NCBI GenBank assembly: GCA_965662735.1 | Contig: CBFIIU010000011.1 | Span: forward strand, 1 to 64,000 | Source: JAYODZ01 sp965662735 | GTDB lineage: Bacteria; Pseudomonadota; Alphaproteobacteria; RS24 | Length of the DNA stretch: 64,000 nt | Direction: 5' to 3' | Part shown: piece by piece, positions 36,217 through 45,019 of the stretch | How positions within the stretch are numbered: the first letter of the stretch is position 1 | How the letters are laid out: each line of letters opens with the position of its first letter | Program-made: the position numbers and the translations under genes | The notes under the pieces: generated by a model | Seen by the model: the letters and a program-made list of their open reading frames with translations, nothing else | Database searches by the model: none | Told to the model about the DNA's origin: nothing

Positions 36217-37011
36217 ATGAATATATTCGCTACCATTATCAACGAGATCGGATACGAAACCAGCATCTATTTGGCCTTGGCTGTTTTTATGGGATCGGCC
36301 TGGCTTTTGAGCCTTATTTTACGTGATGCCAGTATTGTCGATGTGATTTGGGGGCTCGGATATGTATTGGTTGCGGCCCTCACTTTATTGGCCTTGCCCA
36401 TGTCATTGCCTTTTACCCTTTTATTTGGCGCGGTTTGCTTATGGGGCCTGCGCTTGGCAGTTCATTTGGGGCGCCGCTGGGCCCAAGAGCCGGAGGAAGA
36501 TCAACGATATCAATCGATGCGTCGGCGCGCGGGTTCTGCTTTTTGGTGGCGCAGCCTGATCACGGTATTTGCTCTTCAAGGTGTTTTAATCGGCTTAATC
36601 GCGCAGCCTTTGATCCGGCTTGCGACAGGCTATTTGGGTGAAATTGCGTCACCACTTGCCTTTATTGCGTTCCTCATTATCGCTCTTGTGGGGCTTTTAA
36701 TTGAGACCATTTCTGATATCCAGCTGACCCGCTTTCGGGCACAAAAAACGGGCGGTATTTTGAACACCGGACTATGGTCGCGTTCCCGTCATCCCAATTA
36801 CTTCGGAGACGCCCTTTTTTGGTGGGGAATTGGGCTCGCAGTTGTGGCCGCGGCGCCTGAACTGGTTTTAACTTTATTGGCCCCGGCGCTTATGAATATA
36901 TTATTGGTGAAAGTATCGGGCGCCGACTTACTCGACCACTATATGGCGCGCAAGCCCGGCTTCGAGGCCTATCGCGCCCAGACGAACCGGTTCATTCCGC
37001 GGATATTTTAA
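36217..37011 (+). CDS. DUF1295 / steroid 5-alpha-reductase-like membrane protein
   Basis: Integral membrane protein of 264 residues with about seven hydrophobic segments. The diagnostic C-terminal block LWSRSRHPNYFGDALFWWG (near 186-204) is the isoprenylcysteine methyltransferase/5-alpha-reductase-like nucleotide-binding motif. A GAGGAG ribosome site precedes the ATG. The gene ends with codons for PRIF and TAA, which are then copied in a tandem repeat. Substrate unknown. Confidence 0.85.
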   Translation: MNIFATIINEIGYETSIYLALAVFMGSAWLLSLILRDASIVDVIWGLGYVLVAALTLLALPMSLPFTLLFGAVCLWGLRLAVHLGRRWAQEPEEDQRYQSMRRRAGSAFWWRSLITVFALQGVLIGLIAQPLIRLATGYLGEIASPLAFIAFLIIALVGLLIETISDIQLTRFRAQKTGGILNTGLWSRSRHPNYFGDALFWWGIGLAVVAAAPELVLTLLAPALMNILLVKVSGADLLDHYMARKPGFEAYRAQTNRFIPRIF

Positions 37012-37086
37012 AGGCCGCGGATATTTTAAAGGCCGCGGATATTTTAAAGGCCGCGGATATTTTAAAGGCCGCGAATATTTTGAAGA
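36997..37086. repeat. 18-bp tandem repeat of a gene's stop-codon region
   Basis: Four identical 18-bp units (CCGCGGATATTTTAAAGG) start at 36997, 37015, 37033 and 37051, and a fifth, altered one at 37069. The first unit is the end of the DUF1295 gene including its TAA, so each copy repeats the codons for Pro-Arg-Ile-Phe-stop in the same frame. Confidence 0.97.
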
Positions 37087-37106
37087 GAGTGCTGCGCTAA
37101 TCAGCG

Positions 37107-38000
37107 TTAGCTTGCAAATTGATCTCTCAGAAAATTAATCATGCCCGAAAAATCATGATCACCCGCGCCGGCATTTTGCATTAGCTGATACAGCTCTTCG
37201 GCGCGCTGTCCCATGGGTGTGGCACAATTAGCCGACTGAGCTGCCGCTTGCGCGAGCATTAAATCCTTCAGCATCATCGCCGCGGCGAAACCAGGCTGAT
37301 AATTATTATTCGCGGGACTGGTCGGCACGGGCCCGGGTGCTGGACAATAGCTCGTCATGCTCCAGCATTGGCCTGATGCGGTTGAGGAAATGTTAAATAA
37401 GGTTTGCGCATCGAGCCCCAACTTATCTGCCAACAAAAAGGCCTCGCAGGTCCCGATCATAGAAATGCCCAACAGCATATTGTTACAGATTTTAGCAACC
37501 TGACCATTGCCACTTTGCCCGGCGTGAAAAATATTTTTTCCCATCTTCTGTAAGATCGGTTCCGCCCGTGCAAAAGCTTCTTGTGCTCCACCGACCATGA
37601 ATGTGAGGGTGCCGGCGGTCGCACCACCAACACCGCCCGAAACGGGAGCATCGACCATAGAAAACCCTGCCGCCTGCGCCTGATCAGCAACGCGCCGCGC
37701 CGTATCAACATCAATGGTCGAACTGTCAATCAGCAGCGCGCCCGCGGATGCATGCGCCAGCACGCCGTCATTTGCATATACCGCCTCCACATGTTTACCG
37801 GCGGGCAGCATGGTCACAACAATGTCAGCCTCCGAGACGACCTGCGCAATTGAACCTGCGTGTTGACCGCCCGCCGCAACCAGCGCATCAGTGGCAGACG
37901 CCGACAGGTCATAGCCGACCACGTAATGACCCGCCTTCACCAAATTCAACGCCATGGGCAGGCCCATATTGCCAAGGCCAATAAATGCAATCTGTGTCAT
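37107..38000 (-). CDS. mmsB: 3-hydroxyisobutyrate dehydrogenase
   Basis: Oxidises 3-hydroxyisobutyrate to methylmalonate semialdehyde in valine breakdown. The NAD motif FIGLGNMGLPMA is at 6-17, the substrate loop DAPVSGGVGGA near 117-127, and the catalytic Lys is in GNGQVAKICNNM near 165-176. Length 297 is typical. It lies 27 bases after the hydrolase gene, in a three-gene valine operon. Confidence 0.92.
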   Translation of the reverse strand: MTQIAFIGLGNMGLPMALNLVKAGHYVVGYDLSASATDALVAAGGQHAGSIAQVVSEADIVVTMLPAGKHVEAVYANDGVLAHASAGALLIDSSTIDVDTARRVADQAQAAGFSMVDAPVSGGVGGATAGTLTFMVGGAQEAFARAEPILQKMGKNIFHAGQSGNGQVAKICNNMLLGISMIGTCEAFLLADKLGLDAQTLFNISSTASGQCWSMTSYCPAPGPVPTSPANNNYQPGFAAAMMLKDLMLAQAAAQSANCATPMGQRAEELYQLMQNAGAGDHDFSGMINFLRDQFAS

Positions 38001-38027
38001 ATCGTTTTCTCCTATCGCTCGACCCGG

Positions 38028-39065
38028 TTACACAGGCAAAATGAGCTCATCCGCGCCAAGATTTGAAAAGATCGCATCCAGGTCAGCTTCATTGACCGCG
38101 TCATGCGCAGCGGGTGACCATTGCGGCGCCTGATCTTTGTCGATAATCACCGCCCGCACCCCTTCATAAAAATCGTGCAGGGCCATCAAACGGGTGACCG
38201 CACGCATTTCCATTTTCATACAGTCGGCAAAACTTGCTTTCGCGCCCAGGCGCATTTGGCGCAGCGCCACACCACAACTCGTGGGAGATTTTGTGGAAAT
38301 GATCTGCGCAAGCCCTTGAGCCCATTCATCATCTGCGGCTAACGCATCCATGATCTCGCACACAGTCTGACCCGCAAACAGGGTATCAATTTGTTTTTGC
38401 CGAGAAGATATAGGCGCGGTTCCCTCAGGCGGCGATGTGTAAGAGGCCAGAACGACATCTGGGTCACTACAGGCCAACACGGCCTCGCGTAAAGCATCGA
38501 CCCCATTTTGATCAACATAATGCGTGCCAATGCCTGCATACAGACAATCTGCCGCTTTAAATCGATTACCCGTTAAAACCAAATAAGTTCCCAATTGCCC
38601 CGGAAGTCGCGGCAGGAAATAAGTGCCCCCCACATCGGGCAACAGACCTATACCTGTTTCGGGCATGGCAAAAACGGTTCGGTCGGTAACAATACGATAC
38701 TGCCCATGCACCGAAACGCCAACACCGCCGCCCATCGTGACGCCGTCCATCAGCGCAATATAGGGCTTGGGGAAATTTTTAATCAAATAATTGAGAACAT
38801 ATTCCTCGCGATAAAAGCCTGTGGCCTCTGGTGCACCAGCCTTGCCCCAATCATGCAAGGCCCGAATATCGCCGCCAGCACAAAACCCTTTCTCGCCAGC
38901 TCCTTCAATCACCACATGGGTGATGGCCGGGTCGCTCGCCCAGGCGCGGAGTTGCGGATCGAGGGCCCGCACCATATCAAGCGTTAACGCGTTGAGCGCC
39001 TGCGGCCGGTTCAATGTGATAACCCCACAGCTTCCCGACTGCTGCATTAAGACAGCATCGGTCAT
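38028..39065 (-). CDS. 3-hydroxyisobutyryl-CoA hydrolase (enoyl-CoA hydratase family)
   Basis: Crotonase-fold enzyme that releases free 3-hydroxyisobutyrate from its CoA ester. The GEKGFCAGGDIRALHDWG segment near 56-73 and TMGGGVGVSVHGQYRI near 110-125 form the oxyanion hole; the length of 345 and the second-half helix pattern match HIBCH rather than ordinary hydratases. It is coupled to the acyl-CoA dehydrogenase by a 4-base overlap. Confidence 0.9.
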   Translation of the reverse strand: MTDAVLMQQSGSCGVITLNRPQALNALTLDMVRALDPQLRAWASDPAITHVVIEGAGEKGFCAGGDIRALHDWGKAGAPEATGFYREEYVLNYLIKNFPKPYIALMDGVTMGGGVGVSVHGQYRIVTDRTVFAMPETGIGLLPDVGGTYFLPRLPGQLGTYLVLTGNRFKAADCLYAGIGTHYVDQNGVDALREAVLACSDPDVVLASYTSPPEGTAPISSRQKQIDTLFAGQTVCEIMDALAADDEWAQGLAQIISTKSPTSCGVALRQMRLGAKASFADCMKMEMRAVTRLMALHDFYEGVRAVIIDKDQAPQWSPAAHDAVNEADLDAIFSNLGADELILPV

Positions 39066-40207
39066 GCGCGTTCCTTTAAAATTTCGCGCGCGATAATGAC
39101 CCGCATGATTTCGTTGGTGCCCTCCAGAATTTGATGCACCCGCAAATCGCGCACCATGCGCTCCACTTCATAATCTTTTAAGTAGCCATAGCCGCCATGA
39201 ATTTGCAGTGCCTCATTGGCCACCTCAAATCCGGCGTCAGTCACATAGCGCTTGGCCATCGCCGCAAATTTTGTTTTATCCGGGGCATTCTCATCAACTT
39301 TCACCGCCGCCTGGCGTAACAAGAGGCGGGCGAGCGCCAATTTGGTTTCCATATCCGCGAGCTTAAACTGCATGGATTGGAAATCGATAATAGGCGCCCC
39401 AAATTGTTGCCGATCTTTGGCATAAGCCACTGCTTTATCAAAAGCCCGCTGGGCGGTTCCCAACGAACAAGCGGCGATATTAAGGCGCCCGCCATCGAGA
39501 CCCATCATCGCAAATTTAAAACCTTCCCCCTCTTCACCAATACGGTTGCGCGCGGGAATACGCAGATCATCAAACAGCACCTGGGCTGTTGGCTGGCTTG
39601 ACCAACCCATTTTTTTCTCATTCGCGCCGAAGCTCAGCCCTTTGCTATCCTTCGGAATAATGAAACACGAAACACCTTTGGGGCCGTCTTCTCCGGTTCG
39701 GACCATCGCCACATAGACATCCGACACCCCCGCGCCTGAAATGAAAGCCTTCGAGCCGTTCAACACGTAATCGTCACCATCGCGCACGGCGCGACTGCGC
39801 ATGGCCGCGGCGTCCGACCCTGAGCCTGGCTCCGTCAGGCAATAGCTCGCGATCAAATTCATGGAGGTGAGCTCGGGTAACCATTCTTGACGTTGCTCCG
39901 CCGATCCAAAACGATCGATCATCCAACTGGCCATATTGTGAATGGTCATAAAGGCTGTCGTGGACGTGCATCCAGCGGAGAGTGCTTCAAAAATCAAACT
40001 GGCGTCGAGGCGACTGAGCGCAGAGCCTCCAACATCCTCCGAGATATAAATTCCTGCAAAACCAAGCCCTGCCATTTCGCGCAGCACCTCGACAGGAAAA
40101 TATCCCGTCTCATCCCAATATGCGGCCTGAGGCGCCAAGCGCTCAGCTGCAAAAGTGGATGCCATATCTTGCATGGCGACTTGATCGGCGGTTAGCTCAA
40201 ACCCCAT
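39062..40207 (-). CDS. acyl-CoA dehydrogenase (probable isobutyryl-CoA dehydrogenase)
   Basis: FAD enzyme with the family signatures CLTEPGSGSDAAAMR near 125-139 and HQILEGTNEIMR near the C-terminus with catalytic Glu. From ATG 40207 (GGGAGAG upstream) it has 381 residues. It starts the operon followed by the hydroxyisobutyryl-CoA hydrolase and dehydrogenase, so isobutyryl-CoA is the likeliest substrate; this is context inference. Confidence 0.9.
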   Translation of the reverse strand: MGFELTADQVAMQDMASTFAAERLAPQAAYWDETGYFPVEVLREMAGLGFAGIYISEDVGGSALSRLDASLIFEALSAGCTSTTAFMTIHNMASWMIDRFGSAEQRQEWLPELTSMNLIASYCLTEPGSGSDAAAMRSRAVRDGDDYVLNGSKAFISGAGVSDVYVAMVRTGEDGPKGVSCFIIPKDSKGLSFGANEKKMGWSSQPTAQVLFDDLRIPARNRIGEEGEGFKFAMMGLDGGRLNIAACSLGTAQRAFDKAVAYAKDRQQFGAPIIDFQSMQFKLADMETKLALARLLLRQAAVKVDENAPDKTKFAAMAKRYVTDAGFEVANEALQIHGGYGYLKDYEVERMVRDLRVHQILEGTNEIMRVIIAREILKERA

Positions 40208-40318
40208 TACTCTCTCCCAAAACGCTTCCGTGGACGACCCCAGCACTTACCGCCCCACTCTGCGCGAATTGCCATAAAGGTCAAGAAACGCTATGAAATT
40301 ATTTTTTAAGGACAAAAG

Positions 40319-41311
40319 ATGCAAGGTGCTTTTCCTCATATACGGCTCCGCCGCCTTCGCCAAGCCGACTGGTCTCGACGTTTGGTCGCGGAAACCCATC
40401 TTAATGCTGCTGATTTAATTTGGCCGATCTTCATCATCGATGGCGAAAACGAGCGTCAGAAAATTGATGCGATGCCCGGGGTTCATCGTCTCACCATTGA
40501 TCTTGCGGTTGAGGCGGCGCGCGAAGCGGCTGATCTCGGCATTCCCGTCATTGCCTTATTCCCGAATACGCCCGCCGAACGCCGCTCAGATGATGGGGCG
40601 GAAGCCTATCATCCCGATAATTTGGTTTGCCGCGCCACTCAGGCCATTAAAAAAACTGTGCCGCATATTGGTATTTTGTGTGATGTAGCGCTGGATCCCT
40701 ATACCAGCCACGGTCATGATGGATTGCTGGATAATGACGTCATCTTAAATGACGAAACGGTCGAGATTTTAGTCAAGCAAGCGCTGACGCAAGTCGCTGC
40801 CGGGTGCGATATTACGGCACCCTCCGACATGATGGATGGCCGCATTGGCGCCATTCGAACAGCATTTGAAGCGGCCGGACACACCAATAGTCTGATTATG
40901 GCCTATAGTGCCAAATATGCTTCGTCTTTTTACGGGCCTTTTCGCGATGCGGTGGGCTCGGGAAATCGCCTCAAAGGGGATAAGCGAAGCTATCAGATGG
41001 ACCCTCGAAATCATGCCGAAGCCCTGCGCGAGATCGCGCTCGACATTCAAGAAGGCGCGGATATGGTGATGGTGAAGCCTGGCATGCCCTATCTAGACAT
41101 TGTTGAGCGCTGCAAATCCCAATTTGGCGTCCCCACATTTGCCTATCAGGTGTCAGGAGAATACGCCATGATGTGCGCTGCATTTGATCGAAATTTATTG
41201 GATCGAAACGCGACCATCCTCGAGAGCCTGCACAGCTTCAAACGTGCCGGAGCTGACGGGATCTTGACCTATTTCGCGCTCGAAGCCGCTCAATTACTGG
41301 CAAAAGCCTAA
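40319..41311 (+). CDS. hemB: delta-aminolevulinic acid dehydratase (porphobilinogen synthase)
   Basis: Condenses two aminolevulinates to porphobilinogen for heme. Active-site lysines are Lys199 (YSAKYASSFYGPF) and Lys253 (MVKPGMPYLD). The usual zinc triad is replaced by CDVALDPYTSHGHDG (121-135), with Asp in place of Cys, so the enzyme is Mg-dependent in the alphaproteobacterial style. ATG has TAAGGA upstream. It is divergent from the valine operon. Confidence 0.96.
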   Translation: MQGAFPHIRLRRLRQADWSRRLVAETHLNAADLIWPIFIIDGENERQKIDAMPGVHRLTIDLAVEAAREAADLGIPVIALFPNTPAERRSDDGAEAYHPDNLVCRATQAIKKTVPHIGILCDVALDPYTSHGHDGLLDNDVILNDETVEILVKQALTQVAAGCDITAPSDMMDGRIGAIRTAFEAAGHTNSLIMAYSAKYASSFYGPFRDAVGSGNRLKGDKRSYQMDPRNHAEALREIALDIQEGADMVMVKPGMPYLDIVERCKSQFGVPTFAYQVSGEYAMMCAAFDRNLLDRNATILESLHSFKRAGADGILTYFALEAAQLLAKA

Positions 41312-41312
41312 C

Positions 41313-41358
41313 CAAAAAAAGGTCGACCGAGCCGGCATGATACGCATCCGGCTCGGTC
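41313..41358 (-). terminator. terminator of the subtilase gene
   Basis: Eleven-base stem GACCGAGCCGG / CCGGCTCGGTC (41325-41358) with a 12-base loop, followed on the minus strand by GACC and seven Ts. It lies between the convergent subtilase and hemB genes; only the minus-strand side has a U-tract. Confidence 0.75.
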
Positions 41359-41435
41359 AATGAATGCCGCCTTAAATGGCATCCATATTCGGCGATGGGA
41401 TCGAGTTAAGTTTGGCCATCCTGTGCGGCCTCCCA

Positions 41436-43961
41436 TCAAAAGCGCCGAGACAACCCAAAACTAAGGCTCAAATTATCGGCTTGATCTTTCATTTGCATGA
41501 ATAACGCACCTGCGGCAACGGATTTCGTGAAATTGACGACCCATTGCGGCGTATCATTTATAGGCGCGTCGACTGACGTATAGTGAATCGTGTGATCGGG
41601 ATCGCGATAGGTCGGCACCTTAAGCTGCATCGACCCTTGTCGATCATTCACGCGATGATGTACTCGCCATTGCCAATCGAGGCCGGTCACACGCACCGTA
41701 AGATCTAGCAAATTATCGGCCGAGGCATTCATCATTAAACCGCCCCCGTCGAGGGTTTTACCTGCTGTCCACCCCAGATCCGCATCTACCAGCCAATCTC
41801 GATCACGGTAGACCTCTTGCGACACAAGCGCATGAGACACGACCGAAACCCCATTCGTCGAAAAGGCCCCGACCCCTTTGACGCCAAGAAACCGATCCCA
41901 TTGCGCCTCTGTACCCAGCGCAATACGCGGCCCGCCTTTCGCAAACGGGTTGAGGCGAAGCACAGCCGCCATGCGGTCGGGATGCTCGACGCCCTGATTA
42001 ACCAAAAGATCAGCCCCTTCCACCCAAGAGGGTCGCGGATCTGATAGCAACGAAATCCGGTTCCACGCGGTTTTTCGAGAGGCAGCAGCCGGATTTTCCG
42101 CATAAGCGGCACTCAAGGGCGCATTGGCCTCGGAGGCTTCTTGGTGCGCGGCGAATATAGGGCGCGGTTCCGCTGGCTTGATTTGCCCTGAGCGCCATAT
42201 ATCTGCCAGCGAAACCGGAAAAGGATCGCCTCTTTGGTCGAGCGCAATCATATCAAAGGCAACCACATTAGGGATCGGAACACCCTGCACTCCAGTCAAT
42301 CCAGACAAGTCCCCCACAGGAATAGACCCACCATCCGGTAATGGAATTTCAAGAGGGCCGACCGGGGTCACCGCCGCATAGACATCGAGCAGCCCCTGAC
42401 CATAAACCGACTGACGCGCATAGGCGCCGTCTTTGCGCGCCGTATCAAGCAAGCGGCGAACATATTGTTGGTTGGATAGCTGACCACCGAATTTTTGTTT
42501 CATTAACGCCAAGGCGCCGGATACATAGGCGGCCGAAAAGCTTGTGCCCCGAACCTTTCGATATCCACCTAAAGCGTTCGCCGCGAGCGTTACACCCGAT
42601 AATTGCGATGTTCCCCCAGGCGCCGCCAAACAAAACGCTAGGGCTGCTCCACACTTATTTGCATTGGGGTCGATCAGGCCATTCTCGTCAACCGAGGTCA
42701 CGGCAACAATAAGCCCAGACAGAGCACTAAAGTATAAGGGAAGCGCGGCCGTGGTCACAACATTTGCTGCGCCCTCATTTCCCGCCGCCATGACATGAAT
42801 GGCGCTCCCTTGGGCCATCAGGTTTAAGCTATCCCCAAATAAGGCCTGCATCGATTGCGCTTGATACTGATGCTTGCCGACATCATAGCTGGTCGTAGTG
42901 CCCCAGCTATTATTTATGACACCGGCATGCGCGCGCTCAAGGGATGAATAGGCCGCCATTAAAATTGACGGGCTTACGATTAAGCCCGCACTATTTGAGC
43001 TCACGGCCCACATGGCTATGGACGCATCGAAGGCAACACCTTGCATGCCATAGCCAGCTTGGTGACCGCCAGCCGCGATGCTGGCAACCGATGTGCCGTG
43101 GTTCAAGGTTCCGCGTGACGTTGTGGCGGCAATGGCGGCATCATTATAATATACGATTTTAGATCGACCTGTGACGCCCCCCGAGGGGCTGGACGGATCG
43201 GCAAATTCGGGATGGTTGGTCTCCAGACCGGTATCCAAAAAACCGATTGTTTGCCCTGCACCCGTGACACCGCTCGCATAGGCCGATGCCGCGCGAATAG
43301 ACTGCAAATTACCATTGGCCGTATATTCGCCATTTTCGAGCCAATATGTCTCCGGTGCAATAAGACTTGGCGTTGCGGGCTCCGTGCTCGTTTGTCTAAA
43401 AGAGCCACCGGAGGACGTCGACGATGGATTAGCTGACGGAGACGACTTTGTCACAGCAGAGTCAGCGCTCGAGGTCGATCCACCGCCTCCTCCTCCCCCG
43501 CAGGCGATCAGAAAGACAAAAAGACCAGGCGTCGACAGAACCCCCAAACGATAAACCACCCGCGCGATGATGCGCGCGACCGACTCCGTTCTCCATCCGA
43601 GGCGGTGCCAAACCGAGCCTTGAGCACCACCCCAATCTGGGTCCACATCTAGTTCCCAGTCAAAGTCCCGATCTAAGTCCCGATCTAGGTCCCGATCTAA
43701 GTCCCGATCTAGGTCCCGATCTAAGTCCCGATCTAGGTCCCGATCTAGTTCCCAGTCTAATCGGGAGGTGGCCCTCCTGACGCTACAAGGGTTGATGATT
43801 TGATCAGCGACCGAACTCTTTAAGGACGTCTTTGACGACGTCAGTGAGGACGTAAGTGAGGACGTCAGCGAGAAAATTGGCGGCGACGTTAATGAAGAAG
43901 TTAATGAAGAATCTAGCGAAGAAGTTAGAAAACAAAAAGAAAAGGAATAAGCTGGTGACAT
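41436..43961 (-). CDS. subtilisin-family lipoprotein protease (NalP-like) with repeat-built N-terminus
   Basis: S8 serine protease. The catalytic triad, counted from ATG 43961, is Asp243 (GFLDTGLE), His288 (NHGTSVA) and Ser474 (GTSFSAA), with oxyanion Asn near 395. A lipobox LIAC puts Cys154 next to a run of seven Gly, the arrangement of Neisseria NalP, so the protease is probably an exported lipoprotein. The C-terminal 200 residues are beta-rich and end SFGLSRRF, as for an outer-membrane strand. ATG 43961 has GAGGGG eight bases upstream; the roughly 140 residues before the lipoprotein signal are built from 12-bp repeats. A GTG at 43559 would start just before a normal lipoprotein signal and remove the repeats. 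Terminator near 41340. Confidence 0.8.
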   Translation of the reverse strand: MSPAYSFSFCFLTSSLDSSLTSSLTSPPIFSLTSSLTSSLTSSKTSLKSSVADQIINPCSVRRATSRLDWELDRDLDRDLDRDLDRDLDRDLDRDLDRDFDWELDVDPDWGGAQGSVWHRLGWRTESVARIIARVVYRLGVLSTPGLFVFLIACGGGGGGGSTSSADSAVTKSSPSANPSSTSSGGSFRQTSTEPATPSLIAPETYWLENGEYTANGNLQSIRAASAYASGVTGAGQTIGFLDTGLETNHPEFADPSSPSGGVTGRSKIVYYNDAAIAATTSRGTLNHGTSVASIAAGGHQAGYGMQGVAFDASIAMWAVSSNSAGLIVSPSILMAAYSSLERAHAGVINNSWGTTTSYDVGKHQYQAQSMQALFGDSLNLMAQGSAIHVMAAGNEGAANVVTTAALPLYFSALSGLIVAVTSVDENGLIDPNANKCGAALAFCLAAPGGTSQLSGVTLAANALGGYRKVRGTSFSAAYVSGALALMKQKFGGQLSNQQYVRRLLDTARKDGAYARQSVYGQGLLDVYAAVTPVGPLEIPLPDGGSIPVGDLSGLTGVQGVPIPNVVAFDMIALDQRGDPFPVSLADIWRSGQIKPAEPRPIFAAHQEASEANAPLSAAYAENPAAASRKTAWNRISLLSDPRPSWVEGADLLVNQGVEHPDRMAAVLRLNPFAKGGPRIALGTEAQWDRFLGVKGVGAFSTNGVSVVSHALVSQEVYRDRDWLVDADLGWTAGKTLDGGGLMMNASADNLLDLTVRVTGLDWQWRVHHRVNDRQGSMQLKVPTYRDPDHTIHYTSVDAPINDTPQWVVNFTKSVAAGALFMQMKDQADNLSLSFGLSRRF
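43634..43765. repeat. 12-bp tandem repeat, eleven units (alternating 24-bp higher order)
   Basis: Central units GATCTAAGTCCC and GATCTAGGTCCC alternate from 43670 to 43741, then GATCTAGTTCCC at 43742; three degenerate units precede at 43634, 43646 and 43658 and one follows at 43754. On the minus strand the units encode Leu-Asp-Arg-Asp. Alternation of A and G at one position shows that 24-bp pairs were copied as blocks. Confidence 0.95.
43822..43929. repeat. 12-bp tandem repeat, nine units, Leu-Thr-Ser-Ser type
   Basis: Units such as GACGACGTCAGT, GAGGACGTAAGT, GAGGACGTCAGC and GAAGAAGTTAAT start every 12 bases from 43822. They are more diverged than the neighbouring array and of different sequence. 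On the minus strand they encode Leu-Thr-Ser-Ser-like units. Confidence 0.85.
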
Positions 43962-44113
43962 GACAAAAACCCCTCTACTCAACAAAACACGTGAAAAACA
44001 CGCAGGGATTTAAGCAATAATAGATTTAGTCTAGAACCCGCTTAATTCTAGTAATTATCTTCGATTTCAATATTTTACTTTAATTGTATAATTTAATAAT
44101 TAACGTACAATAA

Positions 44114-44992
44114 TTACACGTCTCGCCTGGCCCGCAGTCGCGCGATCAGACTGGAGGTATCCCACCGCGCGCCCCCCATGCGTTGTACCTCAGCATAATA
44201 GCCATCAACCATCTCGGTGACTGGCAAAGACGCGCCATTTCGGTTCGCCTCTTCCAAGCAGATCGACAAATCCTTGCGCATCCAATCGACCGCGAATCCA
44301 AAATCAAATTGATTGTCGCGCATCGTCAAAGCCCGATTATCCATCTGCCATGATTGCGCAGCCCCCTTGCCGATTACATCGACAACCGCCGCAATATCCA
44401 ATCCGGCTTGTTCCGCAAAATGGAGCCCTTCAGATAAGCCCTCAAGAAGTCCGGCAATACATATTTGGTTAACCATTTTAGTTAGCTGACCATAGCCCGT
44501 ATCCCCCATATGCCTGACTGACTTAGCGAAGTGAGAGATGATCGGCTCTGCCCTTCCGAACGCATCGCGGTTCCCTCCGACCATCACCGTGAGTTGGCCC
44601 TTCACCGCCCCAGCTTCACCCCCCGAAACCGGAGCGTCGAGAAAATAGGCGCCACGTTGCGTGCTCGCCATCGCCATATCGCGCGCGAGATGCGCCGAGG
44701 TGGTTGTGTGATCAATAATGATGGCATCGGGGCTACACTGCGCCAACACACCATCCGGCCCGGTCATCACTTCGACCACATCTTCGTCTCGGCCGACGCA
44801 TAAAAAAATAAACTCAGCGTCTTGGGCAGCGGCTGCCGGTGTCTGCCCCATCTCTCCCGCATGCTGCGCGCACCATTTGTCTGCTTTTTCAGGAGAACGG
44901 TTAAACACTTTGACAGCATGGCCCGCGGCGCTCAAATGGCCAGCCATTGGGCCGCCCATGACACCAAGCCCGATAAATGCACATTTGGTCAT
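44114..44992 (-). CDS. NAD-binding beta-hydroxyacid dehydrogenase (second 3-hydroxyisobutyrate-dehydrogenase paralogue)
   Basis: Same family as mmsB. The nucleotide site FIGLGVMGGPMAGHLS is at 6-21, the substrate loop DAPVSGGEAGAV near 118-129, and the catalytic Lys in YGQLTKMVNQ near 168-177. At 292 residues it is only distantly similar to the mmsB in the window. Substrate could be tartronate semialdehyde, 2-hydroxy-3-oxopropionate or a sulfonate; not determined. It is monocistronic, with a tandem-repeat region just upstream. Confidence 0.87.
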   Translation of the reverse strand: MTKCAFIGLGVMGGPMAGHLSAAGHAVKVFNRSPEKADKWCAQHAGEMGQTPAAAAQDAEFIFLCVGRDEDVVEVMTGPDGVLAQCSPDAIIIDHTTTSAHLARDMAMASTQRGAYFLDAPVSGGEAGAVKGQLTVMVGGNRDAFGRAEPIISHFAKSVRHMGDTGYGQLTKMVNQICIAGLLEGLSEGLHFAEQAGLDIAAVVDVIGKGAAQSWQMDNRALTMRDNQFDFGFAVDWMRKDLSICLEEANRNGASLPVTEMVDGYYAEVQRMGGARWDTSSLIARLRARRDV

Positions 44993-45019
44993 GAAGAACT
45001 CCTAATGCCGTTTTATTAT

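Noticed and set aside
43634..43929. CRISPR array
   Set aside because: Repeats are contiguous 12-bp units with no spacers and no cas genes in the window.
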